Of a stretch of 64,000 nt of DNA, positions 42,041 to 51,236 are shown piece by piece. The DNA comes from Microbacterium timonense (lineage in GTDB: Bacteria; Actinomycetota; Actinomycetes; Actinomycetales; Microbacteriaceae): the NCBI RefSeq assembly GCF_900292075.1, contig NZ_OLMV01000002.1, positions 310,001 to 374,000 on the forward strand, written 5' to 3'. The notes below the pieces were generated by a model, which saw only the letters and a program-made list of their open reading frames with translations, had not been told where the DNA came from and ran no database searches. A program made the position numbers and the translations under genes. Each line of letters opens with the position of its first letter. Position 1 is the first letter of the stretch.

Positions 42041-42514
42041 CTAGCTGCCCCGCAGCGCGTTGTACGCGGCCCGAAACGTAGAAGTGACGTCTCGTCCGTT
42101 CGCGTGTGTCCGCCCCATCGGCAGGCGAGGGCCCTGCGCGTGAGGACTCACGAGCGAGCGCAACTCTGAGTTGTCGAACTCTCGTGCCCACTCGAGCTCG
42201 TTCGAGTCGCGGTCGAATCGGATGCACACCGCGACGTCGAAGTCGAGGCTGTGGAACTGGAAGATTCGGTGATCGTCCTTCGGGAGCGTGCGGGTCTTTA
42301 CCTGGATCAGACGCCTCTGCGCGTCGACCAGGTCGTAGGCCTTTGTTCCGGGCGGCGGCAACGCACGGCCGTACACCGCAAGCGCCAAGCCCTCTCCGAC
42401 CTCACCATGGATAGCCCCCGACGTTCTGGAGACCCCACGGCGGGCGAACTCGCGTTGGATACGAGCATGAACGTCGAAGAGTTCGGAAAGAGGCAGCTCC
42501 TCGAGGTCAGTCAC
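42041..42514 (-). CDS. PD-(D/E)XK nuclease-like protein (DUF6998-like)
   Basis: A 157-residue protein with a compact restriction-endonuclease-like pattern: IHGEVGEGLALAVYG (Glu of the first helix), AYDLVDAQRRLIQVKTRTL (Asp, then Q-V-K core) and SLDFDVAVCIRFD. This closely recalls DUF6998-type proteins. I start at GTG 42514, five bases beyond the upstream stop at 42519; the longer frame overlaps that gene. Possibly a DNA nuclease or a nuclease-derived immunity subunit. Confidence 0.65.
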   Translation of the reverse strand: MTDLEELPLSELFDVHARIQREFARRGVSRTSGAIHGEVGEGLALAVYGRALPPPGTKAYDLVDAQRRLIQVKTRTLPKDDHRIFQFHSLDFDVAVCIRFDRDSNELEWAREFDNSELRSLVSPHAQGPRLPMGRTHANGRDVTSTFRAAYNALRGS

Positions 42515-42518
42515 GTTT

Positions 42519-42758
42519 TCAGACCCTTCCAGAGTCAGCGGAGCCGCGGAGGTAGGCGCCGAGAACGAAGCGAGCGAGACGGATCCAGGCTCGTCGCCCC
42601 GCAATCAGGACAAGTGTGATCACGAGCGGGCCGAACCACCAGTGCTGCCCAGCCGCGGTGATTCCGGCGTTCCACAGGATTACCAGCGCATCCCATCGAC
42701 CCTCGAGAATCCACCCGCGCATGTCGACGAGATCGAAGTCGATGCCAGTCAGGACCAT
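42519..42758 (-). CDS. Small membrane protein upstream of nuclease-like gene
   Basis: A 79-residue protein with a likely membrane segment HWWFGPLVITLVLIAGRRAW and an amphipathic N-terminus (MVLTGIDFDLVDMRGWILEG). The stop is four bases before the nuclease-like start, suggesting an operon. No family recognised. Confidence 0.5.
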   Translation of the reverse strand: MVLTGIDFDLVDMRGWILEGRWDALVILWNAGITAAGQHWWFGPLVITLVLIAGRRAWIRLARFVLGAYLRGSADSGRV

Positions 42759-43022
42759 ATCGACGTTGTATCAAGCACCGACGACATTGGTCGGAAGGCG
42801 TTGCTGGTCATTCGCTGGCGGCCGGTCGGCACCGCAAGCATCGGCAATGCAACGGAACTCAAGCTCGCCGGCGCATGGCAAGAACCGATGAGCGGGCAGC
42901 GCCCTTATTGGGAAGCTCATTGAGCTTCGTCACGCTTTGGTACCCGCGTCAGAACCGGACCCGCGCGATCGATAGGCTCGGCGAGGCCGATCAGGTTCGG
43001 CACTGAATGGGGGCAGCTGAGA

Positions 43023-43778
43023 ATGACGACGGACACCGAAGTCAAGTACGAGGAGCGGACCGCCCGCGCGATGCGTGGTATGGAGTCCAGAACCATCAAG
43101 AAGTGGCAGGACGACGGCTGGGAAGTCGTCTCGCAGACGCAGGGGAAACTGCAGACCGAGATCACTTTCCGTCGCCCAAAGCCGAAGTCCCGGCGTTTAC
43201 TTTGGATCATTGGTGGTGCAGCGCTTGCACTTATCCTCGGGACCGTCATTACCATCGGTGTCATCGGCGAACGAAACGCGCCCGCCGAGTCCACGGGAGC
43301 AGCGACGAGCCCAACCCAAGAGGCGCTTGAGGAGGAGCCGGCACCTGAGCCGACGCAAGCGGAACCCACTCCCACAACCGCGCCAGGGCCGGCCGCCCTG
43401 ACTCCTGAGGACAGTCCAGAGTTCGCGGCGATCCTCGCCCTCGGGGACTACTGCTCATCTGACATCGCGGCATTCGCCGCGGCGCACAGCGGCGACACGA
43501 TCGCGTTCCCCGGATACATCGGCGCGATCAACCCGCACAACGGTGCCACTACCCGCTACGACATCCTCATCGGCGCCGGCGACTACAGCGAGACGTCAGC
43601 GCCGGGGCCGGCGTTCCAGTTCCGTGACGTGAATACCACGAACGACATGCGCTGGGCTGGTGACGTTCCCGACAGCGTCGGCGTCGGCACGAACCTGGCG
43701 GTCACTGCGGAGGTTGACGGGTATGAGGAGAGCAGGTGCCTGTTTCTGATCGAGCCGGTCAGCACAGCAGTCCGCTAG
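43023..43778 (+). CDS. DUF4839 membrane-anchored protein
   Basis: A 251-residue protein: cytosolic N-terminus (ARAMRGMESRTIKKWQDDGWEVVSQ), one membrane segment at about 60-80 (LLWIIGGAALALILGTVITIG), a Glu/Pro/Thr-rich spacer, and the extracellular DUF4839 domain (AFPGYIGAINPHNGATTRYDILIGAGDYSETS, GPAFQFRDVN, LAVTAEVDGY). The domain is conserved but uncharacterised. Not in a clear operon. Confidence 0.8.
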   Translation: MTTDTEVKYEERTARAMRGMESRTIKKWQDDGWEVVSQTQGKLQTEITFRRPKPKSRRLLWIIGGAALALILGTVITIGVIGERNAPAESTGAATSPTQEALEEEPAPEPTQAEPTPTTAPGPAALTPEDSPEFAAILALGDYCSSDIAAFAAAHSGDTIAFPGYIGAINPHNGATTRYDILIGAGDYSETSAPGPAFQFRDVNTTNDMRWAGDVPDSVGVGTNLAVTAEVDGYEESRCLFLIEPVSTAVR

Positions 43779-43988
43779 GCCATCCCCGATGCACGCGGCG
43801 GCTCCGCCTGCGTGGACTGCCTGGATGCGGATCGACTGGCGGCGCGTGCCCACGTCGCGTGGCTCAAAGTCCGCGGTGAACGGGTCAGCGGGTGCCCCAC
43901 ACAGTGGTTGCCGCCTCGCCTAGTCGGACTGCCCCAAAACGCGTGTAGCGCGCACCGCGAGCCTCGGGGTGCCTCCTAGAGTGGTCGG

Positions 43989-44582
43989 ATGCGCCACCCC
44001 ATCACCTTCGCCGCATCGATTGTGGCCGCCCTCGCCCTAACCGGATGCGCGACCGGGCAGACGCCCGCGGGTGAACCCGCCCCGGCAGCCGCCACCACGC
44101 CCGAGCCGACACCGTCTCGCTCTGGTGTCATCGCGTCGGGAAGCGACGACGAGCAGGCACAGGCGCAGGCCCAGGCATGGCTCGACGACATCTCCCTCCC
44201 GCCCGGTACGACTGCCGCCACCTCGACGGTCGCCTCGTTCCTCTCCTCCTACACGGGCTGGCCGTGCGGGCCGGTCTCTGAGCTTGAGGCGTTCTGGCTG
44301 GTCCCCGACGCCACTCTCAGCGACACCGCCGACTGGCTCGACCAACACCCCGCCGGCGGTCTCGTCTCTGTGTGGGGAGACGACCGGCCCGACGGCATGG
44401 ACAGTGACGGGATGAGCCTCGGATACATCCCGGAACCGGGCGCTCAGGAGGGAATCGTATACACCCTCCTAGTCGTTCCGGACGGCGTCGCTGTGCGTGC
44501 GGAGATCGCAGCCCAGACAGCTGACGCTTCGTGCCCGGAACTGCCGGATGGAGTCCAATATGGAGCGCCCGGCATGGGATGA
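43989..44582 (+). CDS. Putative lipoprotein
   Basis: A 197-residue exported protein. The signal peptide ends in the lipobox ALTGC (Cys about residue 19), followed by an Ala/Pro/Thr-rich linker and a globular part with three more Cys. TAGAGT six bases before the ATG suggests leaderless transcription. No known domain. It follows the DUF4839 gene, also an extracytoplasmic protein. Confidence 0.75.
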   Translation: MRHPITFAASIVAALALTGCATGQTPAGEPAPAAATTPEPTPSRSGVIASGSDDEQAQAQAQAWLDDISLPPGTTAATSTVASFLSSYTGWPCGPVSELEAFWLVPDATLSDTADWLDQHPAGGLVSVWGDDRPDGMDSDGMSLGYIPEPGAQEGIVYTLLVVPDGVAVRAEIAAQTADASCPELPDGVQYGAPGMG

Positions 44583-44649
44583 GACCGCAGCCGAAGCGGG
44601 ATTTTGACTCACGGTCTACTCGGGATCGCAATTGCGCGTTCCGGTTCCC

Positions 44650-44886
44650 CTAATGCTCGGCGCCCGCTGACGGATGGCATATGCGCATCCGCGTGCGTGC
44701 GTGACCGCCCCCATCGCGCAGTGCGCGTTGAGGGATCCCTGCCTGGGCGAGTACGGCGGCGAGCCAGATAAGCGCGACGGTTCCGAGCATGAGCAGTGGC
44801 GCAGCGGTCATGGGGCCCACGGAACGGTTCGGCGCATGCTGATAAAGCTCAGGCCAGCGCTGCTGGGTCCCGGGCTCCCACCGCAT
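44650..44886 (-). CDS. Small putative membrane protein
   Basis: A 78-residue ORF with one strong hydrophobic segment (MTAAPLLMLGTVALIWLAAVLA) and a His/Arg-rich C-terminus. Start ATG 44886. It lies downstream of the glycosyltransferase gene on the same strand. Coding status is uncertain. Confidence 0.4.
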   Translation of the reverse strand: MRWEPGTQQRWPELYQHAPNRSVGPMTAAPLLMLGTVALIWLAAVLAQAGIPQRALRDGGGHARTRMRICHPSAGAEH

Positions 44887-44957
44887 CGGCTGCGCGCGGC
44901 GCTGCGGTCCAGCCGCTGCCGGCGCGGTGGACGACCGGTTGCACACAGACTGGCTAG

Positions 44958-46250
44958 TCAAGTTGCCGACGGAGGGTCGCCCTTCAGTAACGCCCGCTCG
45001 AGCAGTTCGGCTGCCCGGTCGGCTCCGCCGAGCGACCGCAACTGTGCTCCGACGCGGGCTGCGGCATCCCGGTAGGACGGGGCTGACAAGAGCGTGTCGA
45101 GTCCGGCCGCGACCTGAGCCGAGGTCGGCGTGCCGGTCTTCAGGTCGACGGCTGCTCCGGTCCATGCGACGCGAGAGGCGACCTCGGGTTTGTCGAGGTC
45201 GCCTCCCGCGATGACGAGGGGGATGCCGTGGGCGAGCATCGCGAGCGTGCCGCCCCATCCGCCGTTCGTCACGGCGACATCCACCCTTGGAAGAAGCGCG
45301 GCATACGGGAGGAATCCTGCGACACGAGTGTTGGAGGGAACGGGAAAGGGCAGCTCGTCGACTCCGGCGACGCCCGTCGCCACCACCACGAGCAGATCGT
45401 CCCTGTCGGCCAGGGCCTCGAGCGTGGGCTCGATGAGGTCGGCGGGATCGATGTTCTGAGTCCCTTGTGTGACGTGGACGACCCGGCGGCCGTCGAGTTC
45501 GCTCCACCATTCCGGCAGCGACCGCGTCACGGATGGCGGCATCCGAAGCTCACCGACGAAGTGCACGAAGCCGGGTCGGTCCGTGCGCTCGAAGTCCAGC
45601 AGCGGCGACCCGCTCGCCACGATGAGCTGCCGCGAGAACGTGACCTGCTCCATCGTCAGCCCACGCGGCCGGAGGCCGATCGCTTCCTCCGCCTTTGCGA
45701 TGGCCCTCCCCAGCGGTCTGGCGAACAGCGGTGCGGCCGCGCGGAGGGCAGCGTCTCTCGCCTTGGTGATCGGGTTCGTCCCCGGCCGGAGGCCGAGTCC
45801 GGATGGCGGCCCCTGAGGTCCGAAGAGGTTGAGCGGAGTCACCGAGATCGTCGCCCATGGGCCGCCGCTCTGCGCGGCATACAGCGCCGCGCCGATCGAG
45901 ACGTCGTCGCTGGCGAGGACATCCCACGGTTCACGCGCCCATTCGTCGTGCAAATCCTGCACCTGGGCGGCAGCGGTGTGGATGAAGACCTCTTCGACAT
46001 TGACCAGTACCTGACGGATCCCCTTCCTACCCTGTAGCCGCGGGAACGTGGCGACGAGGTTGTTCTCATCGAAGTCCGGCGCATGACGCCACGGCACCAG
46101 CCGGGCGCCCGTCGACTCGACCGCGACTCGGAAGGCGGCACCCGTATAGACCCGTACGTCGTGTCCGCGGGCCATCAGTGCCGTCGCGACGGCGCGGATG
46201 GGGTTGACGTGGCCCGTGAACGGCATTGCCGAGATCAAGAAGCGCGCCAT
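44958..46250 (-). CDS. UGT/MGT-type glycosyltransferase
   Basis: A 430-residue GT1-type enzyme. It has an N-terminal GHVNP loop (SAMPFTGHVNPIRAVATALMARGHDVRVYTG) and the C-terminal nucleotide-sugar motif VDVAVTNGGWGGTLAMLAHGIPLVIAGGDLDKPE, the usual H-x-G-x-G-S-x-E region with NGGWGGT in place of HGGxGT. It transfers a sugar from a nucleotide donor to a small lipophilic acceptor such as a macrolide or flavonoid; donor and acceptor are unknown. Such enzymes can inactivate macrolides. Confidence 0.88.
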   Translation of the reverse strand: MARFLISAMPFTGHVNPIRAVATALMARGHDVRVYTGAAFRVAVESTGARLVPWRHAPDFDENNLVATFPRLQGRKGIRQVLVNVEEVFIHTAAAQVQDLHDEWAREPWDVLASDDVSIGAALYAAQSGGPWATISVTPLNLFGPQGPPSGLGLRPGTNPITKARDAALRAAAPLFARPLGRAIAKAEEAIGLRPRGLTMEQVTFSRQLIVASGSPLLDFERTDRPGFVHFVGELRMPPSVTRSLPEWWSELDGRRVVHVTQGTQNIDPADLIEPTLEALADRDDLLVVVATGVAGVDELPFPVPSNTRVAGFLPYAALLPRVDVAVTNGGWGGTLAMLAHGIPLVIAGGDLDKPEVASRVAWTGAAVDLKTGTPTSAQVAAGLDTLLSAPSYRDAAARVGAQLRSLGGADRAAELLERALLKGDPPSAT

Positions 46251-46387
46251 GCGACCAAGGATGCCGCGGAGAGTCAGCCTGTGCTACGGCCTGGGCCGCT
46301 CACCTCGCCGAACGAGGCGGCCAGGGGACGATCGGCGCCACCGCGCGTCCGTACGTGAGCGGATCGGTGAAGGTGACCGAATGAACG

Positions 46388-46413
46388 AAAGCCCGCGGAG
46401 ATCCGCGGGCTTT
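46388..46413 (-). terminator. Terminator after tRNA-Arg
   Basis: Perfect 11-bp hairpin AAAGCCCGCGG/CCGCGGGCTTT with loop AGAT. It begins 26 bases beyond the tRNA 3' end on the minus strand. Probably bidirectional. Confidence 0.8.
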
Positions 46414-46438
46414 CGAGGGTCACTGTCTCAACACAGTG

Positions 46439-46511
46439 CGCGCCCGAAGGGACTCGAACCCCTAACCTTCTGATCCGTAGTCAGATGCTCTATCCATTGA
46501 GCTACGGGCGC
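46439..46511 (-). tRNA. tRNA-Arg (anticodon ACG)
   Basis: A complete 73-nt cloverleaf: acceptor GCGCCCG/CGGGCGC with discriminator G, D-arm GCTCAATGGATAGAGC, anticodon stem TCTGA/TCAGA with loop CTACGGA (anticodon ACG), T-arm GGGGTTCGAGTCCCT. CCA is not encoded. Wobble A34 would be deaminated to inosine to read CGU/CGC/CGA. Its 3' end faces the accessory island. Confidence 0.97.
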
Positions 46512-46618
46512 ATGTTGCTCGCTCGCGCGCACAACTCGTCAAGAATACCCCACGCTCTGGCCGGGCGCGAATCGGACCGGGGATGCCGGCATCCCGGGCG
46601 TGTTCCCCCGCAGCGGCG

Positions 46619-47248
46619 TCAGGACTCGAGCTCGCTGACGTCCACGCCGCCCACGCGCGGCGAGGGTGCGGCCGGCGCGACGTCGGGTGTGGCATCCGGG
46701 TCCTCGGCGTCGCGATGGCGCTTGTGGGCGGCCAGACGCGGAAGATCCACCAGCCGGATCGATTGCATGCGTGCGGCGCGCATGCGCTCGTAGTCGGGGT
46801 CGAGCTCGGGGCGCATTCCCTCCACGCGAAGCCGTCGCTGCAGGTTGGACTCGACGTCGCCCCACGCGGCATCCCGCGACTGCTCGATCAGCGTGCGCAC
46901 CACGTGAGGATCGTCCGCCATGCGACGCAGCTCCTGCGCCACGCCCGCGTATTGGCGCCCGCGCTTGCGGAGGTTGCGGGTGTCGCGATCGCGATAGTCG
47001 TGCGTGCCGTCGGGGTCGGTGAACTTCCCCCACGCCTTCTTGCGCTGACGCTTGACGAGGGCGGCCGCCTCGTCCTGCTCATCGGCCAGCGCGATGAGCG
47101 TCTCGCGCGCGAACGGCGTGAAGGCGCTGACTTCGAACGGCTCGTCGTTCGCGATCGTGTCCACGAGGATCCGGTTGCGGATCGCCAGCCGTGCGGCGGC
47201 GGACGCGATGGACACCCCTTCGGCGATCGCCTCTGCGGTCTTGCCCAT
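46619..47248 (-). CDS. Conserved hypothetical actinobacterial protein
   Basis: A 209-residue soluble, highly charged, mostly helical protein. N-terminus MGKTAEAIAEGVSIASAAARL, central RQRKKAWGKFTDPDGTHDYRDRDTRNL, and an Asp/Pro/Ala-rich tail. GGGAGGT lies just before ATG 47248. The family occurs in related genomes but has no known role. Confidence 0.7.
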   Translation of the reverse strand: MGKTAEAIAEGVSIASAAARLAIRNRILVDTIANDEPFEVSAFTPFARETLIALADEQDEAAALVKRQRKKAWGKFTDPDGTHDYRDRDTRNLRKRGRQYAGVAQELRRMADDPHVVRTLIEQSRDAAWGDVESNLQRRLRVEGMRPELDPDYERMRAARMQSIRLVDLPRLAAHKRHRDAEDPDATPDVAPAAPSPRVGGVDVSELES

Positions 47249-47351
47249 CGCACCTCCCTCGAAAAGGCTAGCGTCCGCGGCGCGTTCACGAGTCGGCGAG
47301 AATCGACAAGCCAGGTCGTCGACGTCGACGCCGGCCAGGGAAGGGCAGGAC

Positions 47352-48215
47352 ATGGCCAAGAAGCCACCTCTTGAGGTCCGCGGGCGCACCGCCGTGATCA
47401 CCGGCGCGGCCGCCGGGATGGGCGCGGAGATCGCGCGTCAGCTCGCGGCGCGCGGCGCCCGCATCGCACTGGTCGACCGCAACGCCGAGGGACTTGCCGC
47501 GGTGGCCGCGACGCTCGACGGCGACGGGCACACCACCCACGTGGTCGACCTCACCGACGACGACGCGGTGGCGGCGCTGGCCGCCGAGGTCGAGGCATCC
47601 CATTCCCATGTCGGAATGCTCATCACGTGTGCGGGCTCATCCATGCTGGGCGACATCGACCAGCTCACCATGGCCGAGATGCGCTGGCTCATGGACGTGA
47701 ACCTGTGGGGCACCGTCAACATCACCAAGGCCCTGCTGCCGGCGCTGCGGAAGGAGCCCGCCGCCCACATCACCCACCTGGTGTCGATCTACGGCCTGGC
47801 GGCGCCCGCGGGCCGCATCCCGTACGCGATGAGCAAGTTCGCGGTGCGCGGTTTCACCGAGGCGCTGCGCCACGAGCTCGAGCGCACGACCGTGACGGTG
47901 GGCGCCGTCTACCCCGCCGGCGTGAAGACCGGGATCATCCTCCACGGCCGTTACGCTGCGGCGATCGACCCGGCCGTCGCCCAGCGTGCCGCCGCGGCGC
48001 AGGCGGCGATGTACCACACCGACCCCGCCGACGCGGCAGCGCGCATCGTCGAGGCCACCGTCCACCGACGTCCGCGCACGATGGTCGGCCGCGAGGCACG
48101 GCTCGTCGACGTGCTCGCCCGCCTCGCACCCACCCGCTACTGGGTGGCGATGCGCCGGCCGCTGCGCGACGCGATCGACACCACGACGCCGGTTCGCCGA
48201 GGTCAGCCCCAGTAG
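47352..48215 (+). CDS. Short-chain dehydrogenase/reductase
   Basis: A 287-residue NAD(P)-dependent oxidoreductase. The cofactor motif is VITGAAAGMGAEIA (T-G-x3-G-x-G) with an acidic Asp after strand 2 (ALVDRN), favouring NAD. Active site: Ser in LVSIYG and YAMSK (Tyr-x3-Lys); N-A-G-type motif is TCAGSS. ATG 47352 follows AGGGCAGGA. The substrate is unknown; the C-terminal extension after about residue 245 is Arg-rich. Confidence 0.9.
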   Translation: MAKKPPLEVRGRTAVITGAAAGMGAEIARQLAARGARIALVDRNAEGLAAVAATLDGDGHTTHVVDLTDDDAVAALAAEVEASHSHVGMLITCAGSSMLGDIDQLTMAEMRWLMDVNLWGTVNITKALLPALRKEPAAHITHLVSIYGLAAPAGRIPYAMSKFAVRGFTEALRHELERTTVTVGAVYPAGVKTGIILHGRYAAAIDPAVAQRAAAAQAAMYHTDPADAAARIVEATVHRRPRTMVGREARLVDVLARLAPTRYWVAMRRPLRDAIDTTTPVRRGQPQ

Positions 48216-48311
48216 CCGGGTAGCAAGGCTCCGGTCACCGCGCAACCCCTCCGGGCGCGCGCGGGCCCCCGGCGTACCGTCGAAAGGGATCCCTCAGGAG
48301 AGGAGCAACCG

Positions 48312-48512
48312 ATGGGATTCATGGACGATGCGAAAGAGACCGCCAAGGCGGTCGGCGAGAAGATCAAGGACACGTGGGACGACACGACCGATCGCATCGG
48401 CGACAAGGCGGACGAGATGAAGGCCGACGCCGACGTCAGGCGGGCCGAGGCGGAGCGCGACTCGGTGAAAGCGCGCAACGACATCAAGGAAGACCTGCGG
48501 GACGACACCTGA
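48312..48512 (+). CDS. Small stress-type helical protein (CsbD-like)
   Basis: A 66-residue, highly charged, Lys/Asp/Glu-rich all-helical protein (DDAKETAKAVGEKIKDTWDDTTDRIGDKADE). Composition and length resemble CsbD/LEA-like general stress proteins. GGAGAGGAG precedes ATG 48312. Followed by a strong terminator. Confidence 0.75.
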   Translation: MGFMDDAKETAKAVGEKIKDTWDDTTDRIGDKADEMKADADVRRAEAERDSVKARNDIKEDLRDDT

Positions 48513-48522
48513 TCTCGATGCC

Positions 48523-48560
48523 GGAGGACGACGCCGACCGGGGGGCCGGCGTCGTCCTCC
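48523..48560. terminator. Bidirectional hairpin terminator
   Basis: 14-bp GC-rich stem GGAGGACGACGCCG/CGGCGTCGTCCTCC with a 10-base loop, between the small stress gene and the convergent epimerase gene. Confidence 0.8.
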
Positions 48561-48588
48561 TCTCATGTTCGAGAGGCTCGGGCCGGGC

Positions 48589-49533
48589 TCAGGCGATCGC
48601 CCAGGTGCGCCAGGAGGCGGTGACGGATGCCTCCGGCTCGATGACGATGAGCCCCGCATCGTAGTCGTAGGCCGGCGCGTTGAACGCGTCGGGCGCGCAG
48701 GTCATCGGCTCGACGGCGAGGCCGAGACGGCTCTGGGCCGGATCGGGCTTGTCGGCCGTGTGGATCTGCACCCACGGGCACGCGGCATCCCACGACATCG
48801 CAACGCCGGTGCCGTCGGGCGCCGTGACGCGCACGGTGGCGAGGCCGTCGTCGTCGCGCGAGAGACCGGTGTACGCGTGATCGATTTCGGCGGTGCCGAT
48901 CGCACGCGGCGAGCGGAAGTCGAAGCGCTGGGGGTCCTCGGCGTCGACCGCCTCCAGCTTCGTGGGGATGAGGCGATCCGGAGTCACCGCGAGCACCTGG
49001 CCCGCGGGCAGCTCGAGCGTCCAGCCGTCGCCCTTGCCCTCCCCCGCCACGAGGTAGGGGTGCGGGCCGGTGCCCCACGGCGCCGGCTCGTCGCTCTCGT
49101 TGCGGGCCGTGACGGACTGGGTGAGCCCGTCGGGTCCGAGGGAGAATGTCGTCGTCACGACGAGCCGCCACGGGTACGGGGTCTGCGGCTGGATCACGGC
49201 GGCGAGCGTCACGTGGTCCGGTCCCTTGTCGATCGCCTCGAAGTCGAGCCACGTCGCCAGACCGTGCAGGGCGTGCGAGCGGGCGGGCTCGGTGAGCGGC
49301 AGCTGGAAGTCGCGTCCGCCGAAGGAGTAGGTGCCGTCGACGACGCGGTTCGGCCACGGCGCGAGGGTCGCGCCGCGGTGCGCGGGGCGCACCTCGTCGG
49401 CCTCGAACGGCACCACGAGGTCGCGGCCCTGGTACGTGAGAGAGCGGAGCGTGGCTCCGACGCTCGCGATGACGGCCTCGTAGTCGCCGGCCCGCAGGGC
49501 GTGCTGTACTCCGGATGCAGGGGGTCGTGCCAT
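48589..49533 (-). CDS. Aldose 1-epimerase family protein
   Basis: A 314-residue galactose mutarotase-fold enzyme interconverting anomers of free aldoses. Family motifs: GATLAPWPNRV (substrate Arg), GTGPHPYL (catalytic His region), and AEIDHAYTGL with MTCAPDAFNAP near the C-terminus. Located immediately downstream of the arabinose operon, on the same strand, but separated by a long inverted repeat. It may process arabinose anomers. The specific sugar is unproven. Confidence 0.9.
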   Translation of the reverse strand: MARPPASGVQHALRAGDYEAVIASVGATLRSLTYQGRDLVVPFEADEVRPAHRGATLAPWPNRVVDGTYSFGGRDFQLPLTEPARSHALHGLATWLDFEAIDKGPDHVTLAAVIQPQTPYPWRLVVTTTFSLGPDGLTQSVTARNESDEPAPWGTGPHPYLVAGEGKGDGWTLELPAGQVLAVTPDRLIPTKLEAVDAEDPQRFDFRSPRAIGTAEIDHAYTGLSRDDDGLATVRVTAPDGTGVAMSWDAACPWVQIHTADKPDPAQSRLGLAVEPMTCAPDAFNAPAYDYDAGLIVIEPEASVTASWRTWAIA

Positions 49534-49590
49534 GGGTTTCGAATCCTCTTCAGATGCGGAAAGTGCGCCGCAGTTCAGGCTAGCGGTCGC

Positions 49591-49656
49591 TCGGTTTGTG
49601 CGGACAACACGCCGTTTCGAGCTTCGTCATTGCGGCGCGTCCTTCGCACAAACCGA
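49591..49656. repeat. 66-bp imperfect inverted repeat
   Basis: Outer arms TCGGTTTGTGCG (49591-49602) and CGCACAAACCGA (49645-49656) are perfect 12-bp complements. Inner parts also pair partly: ACGCCG (49609-49614) and CGGCGCGT (49633-49640). It lies just after araA and may act as terminator, processing site or short repetitive element. Confidence 0.7.
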
Positions 49657-49690
49657 AGTGGGAGGAGGGTGGGGCGACCGCGGGACGGGG

Positions 49691-51202
49691 TTAGAGACCC
49701 TGCGCGAGGCGGTAGTAGGCCTGGTTCCAGCGCAGCTCGCGCTGGAAGCCGCGGACCGTCGTGTCCTCGTCGATGACGACGAGCTCCGTGCCGGCGATCT
49801 CGGCGAAGTCGCGGAACACCTCGATGCCGACGGCCGTCGTCATCACGGTGTGGTGCGCGGCGCCGGCAGCGAGCCAGCAGGCCGCGCTCGTGGCGAAGTC
49901 GGGCTGCGGCTTCCACACGGCGCGCCCCACCGGAAGCTTGGGCAGGTCGGGGGCCTCGACGTTCTCGACGACGTTCGCGACGAGCCGGAAGCGGTCGCGC
50001 ATGTCGCTCATGGCGACCACCAGCGCCGGTCCGGGGTCTGCCGTGAAGACGAGGCGCACCGGGTCGTCCTTGCCGCCGATGCCGAGCGGGTGGACCTCCA
50101 GGCGCGGCTTCGCGGTGGTCAGCGACGGGGAGACCTCCAGCATGTGCGCCCCGAGGATCTTCTCGTCGCCGGCGACCAGGTCGTACGTGTAGTCCTCCAT
50201 GAGGCTCGCACCACCGGGGAGCCCCGCTCCCATCACGTTCGCGATGCGCACCAGGATCGCGGTCTTCCAGTCCCCCTCGGCGCCGAACCCGTACCCCTCG
50301 GCCATCAGACGCTGCACCGCGAGGCCGGGGAGCTGCTTCAGCGCGCCGAGGTCCTCGAACGACGTCGTGAAGGCGCCGAAGCCGCCCTCCTCCAGGAACG
50401 AGCGGAGGCCCAGCTCGATGGCGGCGCCGTCGCGCAGCGACTGATGCCGCTCGGCACCCGGACGCAGCTCGGCGGCCACGTCGTACGAATCCAGGTACTC
50501 GGCGACCAGGGCATCGATGTCGGCGTCGGTGGCGGCATCCACCGCCTCCACCAGCTCGTTCACGCCCCACGTGTTCACCTGCACGCCGAACCGCAGCTCG
50601 GCCTCGGTCTTGTCGCCCTCGGTGACCGCGACGTACCGCATGTTGTCACCGAAGCGGGCGAGCTTGAGGGAACGGGATGCCGCCCACCCGGCCGCTGCGC
50701 GCTGCCAGTCCTCGACCTGCCGGCGGACGGCCGGGTTCGAGACGTGCCCGACGACGGTCTTTCGGGCGACGCCGAGCCGCGTCTGGATGTATCCGAACTC
50801 GCGGTCGCCGTGGGCGGCCTGGTTGAGGTTCATGAAGTCGAAGTCGATGTCGGACCACGGCAGCTCGACGTTCGCCTGGGTGTGCAGGTGCAGCAGCGGC
50901 TTCTGCAGGGCGTCCAGGCCCGCGATCCACATCTTGGCCGGGCTGAAGGTGTGCATCCAGGCGATCACGCCGATGACCTCGTCGCGCGCGTTCGCGTCGA
51001 GGGCGAGGCGGCGGATCGCGTCGGAGTCCTTGAGCACCGGCTTCCAGACGACCTTGACGGGAAGCCCGTCGAGGCCGGCGGCGACCGCCTGCGACTGCTC
51101 GGCGACCTGGCGGAGCGTCTCCTCGCCGTAGAGGGTCTGGCTTCCGGTGACGAACCAGATCTCGTAGCCGTCGAGGGAGGTGGACAGGGGTGTGCGGGTC
51201 AT
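49691..51202 (-). CDS. araA: L-arabinose isomerase
   Basis: Converts L-arabinose to L-ribulose. At 503 residues it has the usual family length. It opens with [24 protein letters not shown], the classic N-terminal block; metal-ligand regions include [14 protein letters not shown] and MLEVSP, and [11 protein letters not shown] appears as [10 protein letters not shown]. Third gene of the araDBA run, on the minus strand. ATG 51202 begins [10 protein letters not shown]; the longer frame is the 3' region of araB in a different frame. Confidence 0.97.
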   Translation of the reverse strand: MTRTPLSTSLDGYEIWFVTGSQTLYGEETLRQVAEQSQAVAAGLDGLPVKVVWKPVLKDSDAIRRLALDANARDEVIGVIAWMHTFSPAKMWIAGLDALQKPLLHLHTQANVELPWSDIDFDFMNLNQAAHGDREFGYIQTRLGVARKTVVGHVSNPAVRRQVEDWQRAAAGWAASRSLKLARFGDNMRYVAVTEGDKTEAELRFGVQVNTWGVNELVEAVDAATDADIDALVAEYLDSYDVAAELRPGAERHQSLRDGAAIELGLRSFLEEGGFGAFTTSFEDLGALKQLPGLAVQRLMAEGYGFGAEGDWKTAILVRIANVMGAGLPGGASLMEDYTYDLVAGDEKILGAHMLEVSPSLTTAKPRLEVHPLGIGGKDDPVRLVFTADPGPALVVAMSDMRDRFRLVANVVENVEAPDLPKLPVGRAVWKPQPDFATSAACWLAAGAAHHTVMTTAVGIEVFRDFAEIAGTELVVIDEDTTVRGFQRELRWNQAYYRLAQGL

Positions 51203-51236
51203 CGGGGGTCCTTCGTTCGTCGGGGAAGAGGCATCC

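Noticed and set aside
42642-42923. 93-codon plus-strand ORF between the small membrane gene and DUF4839
   Set aside because: Largely antisense to the 42519-42758 gene, no ribosome site, no family; coding not supported.
46439-46511. att site formed by duplication of the tRNA-Arg 3' end
   Set aside because: I could not find a second copy of the tRNA 3' segment at the other side of the island.
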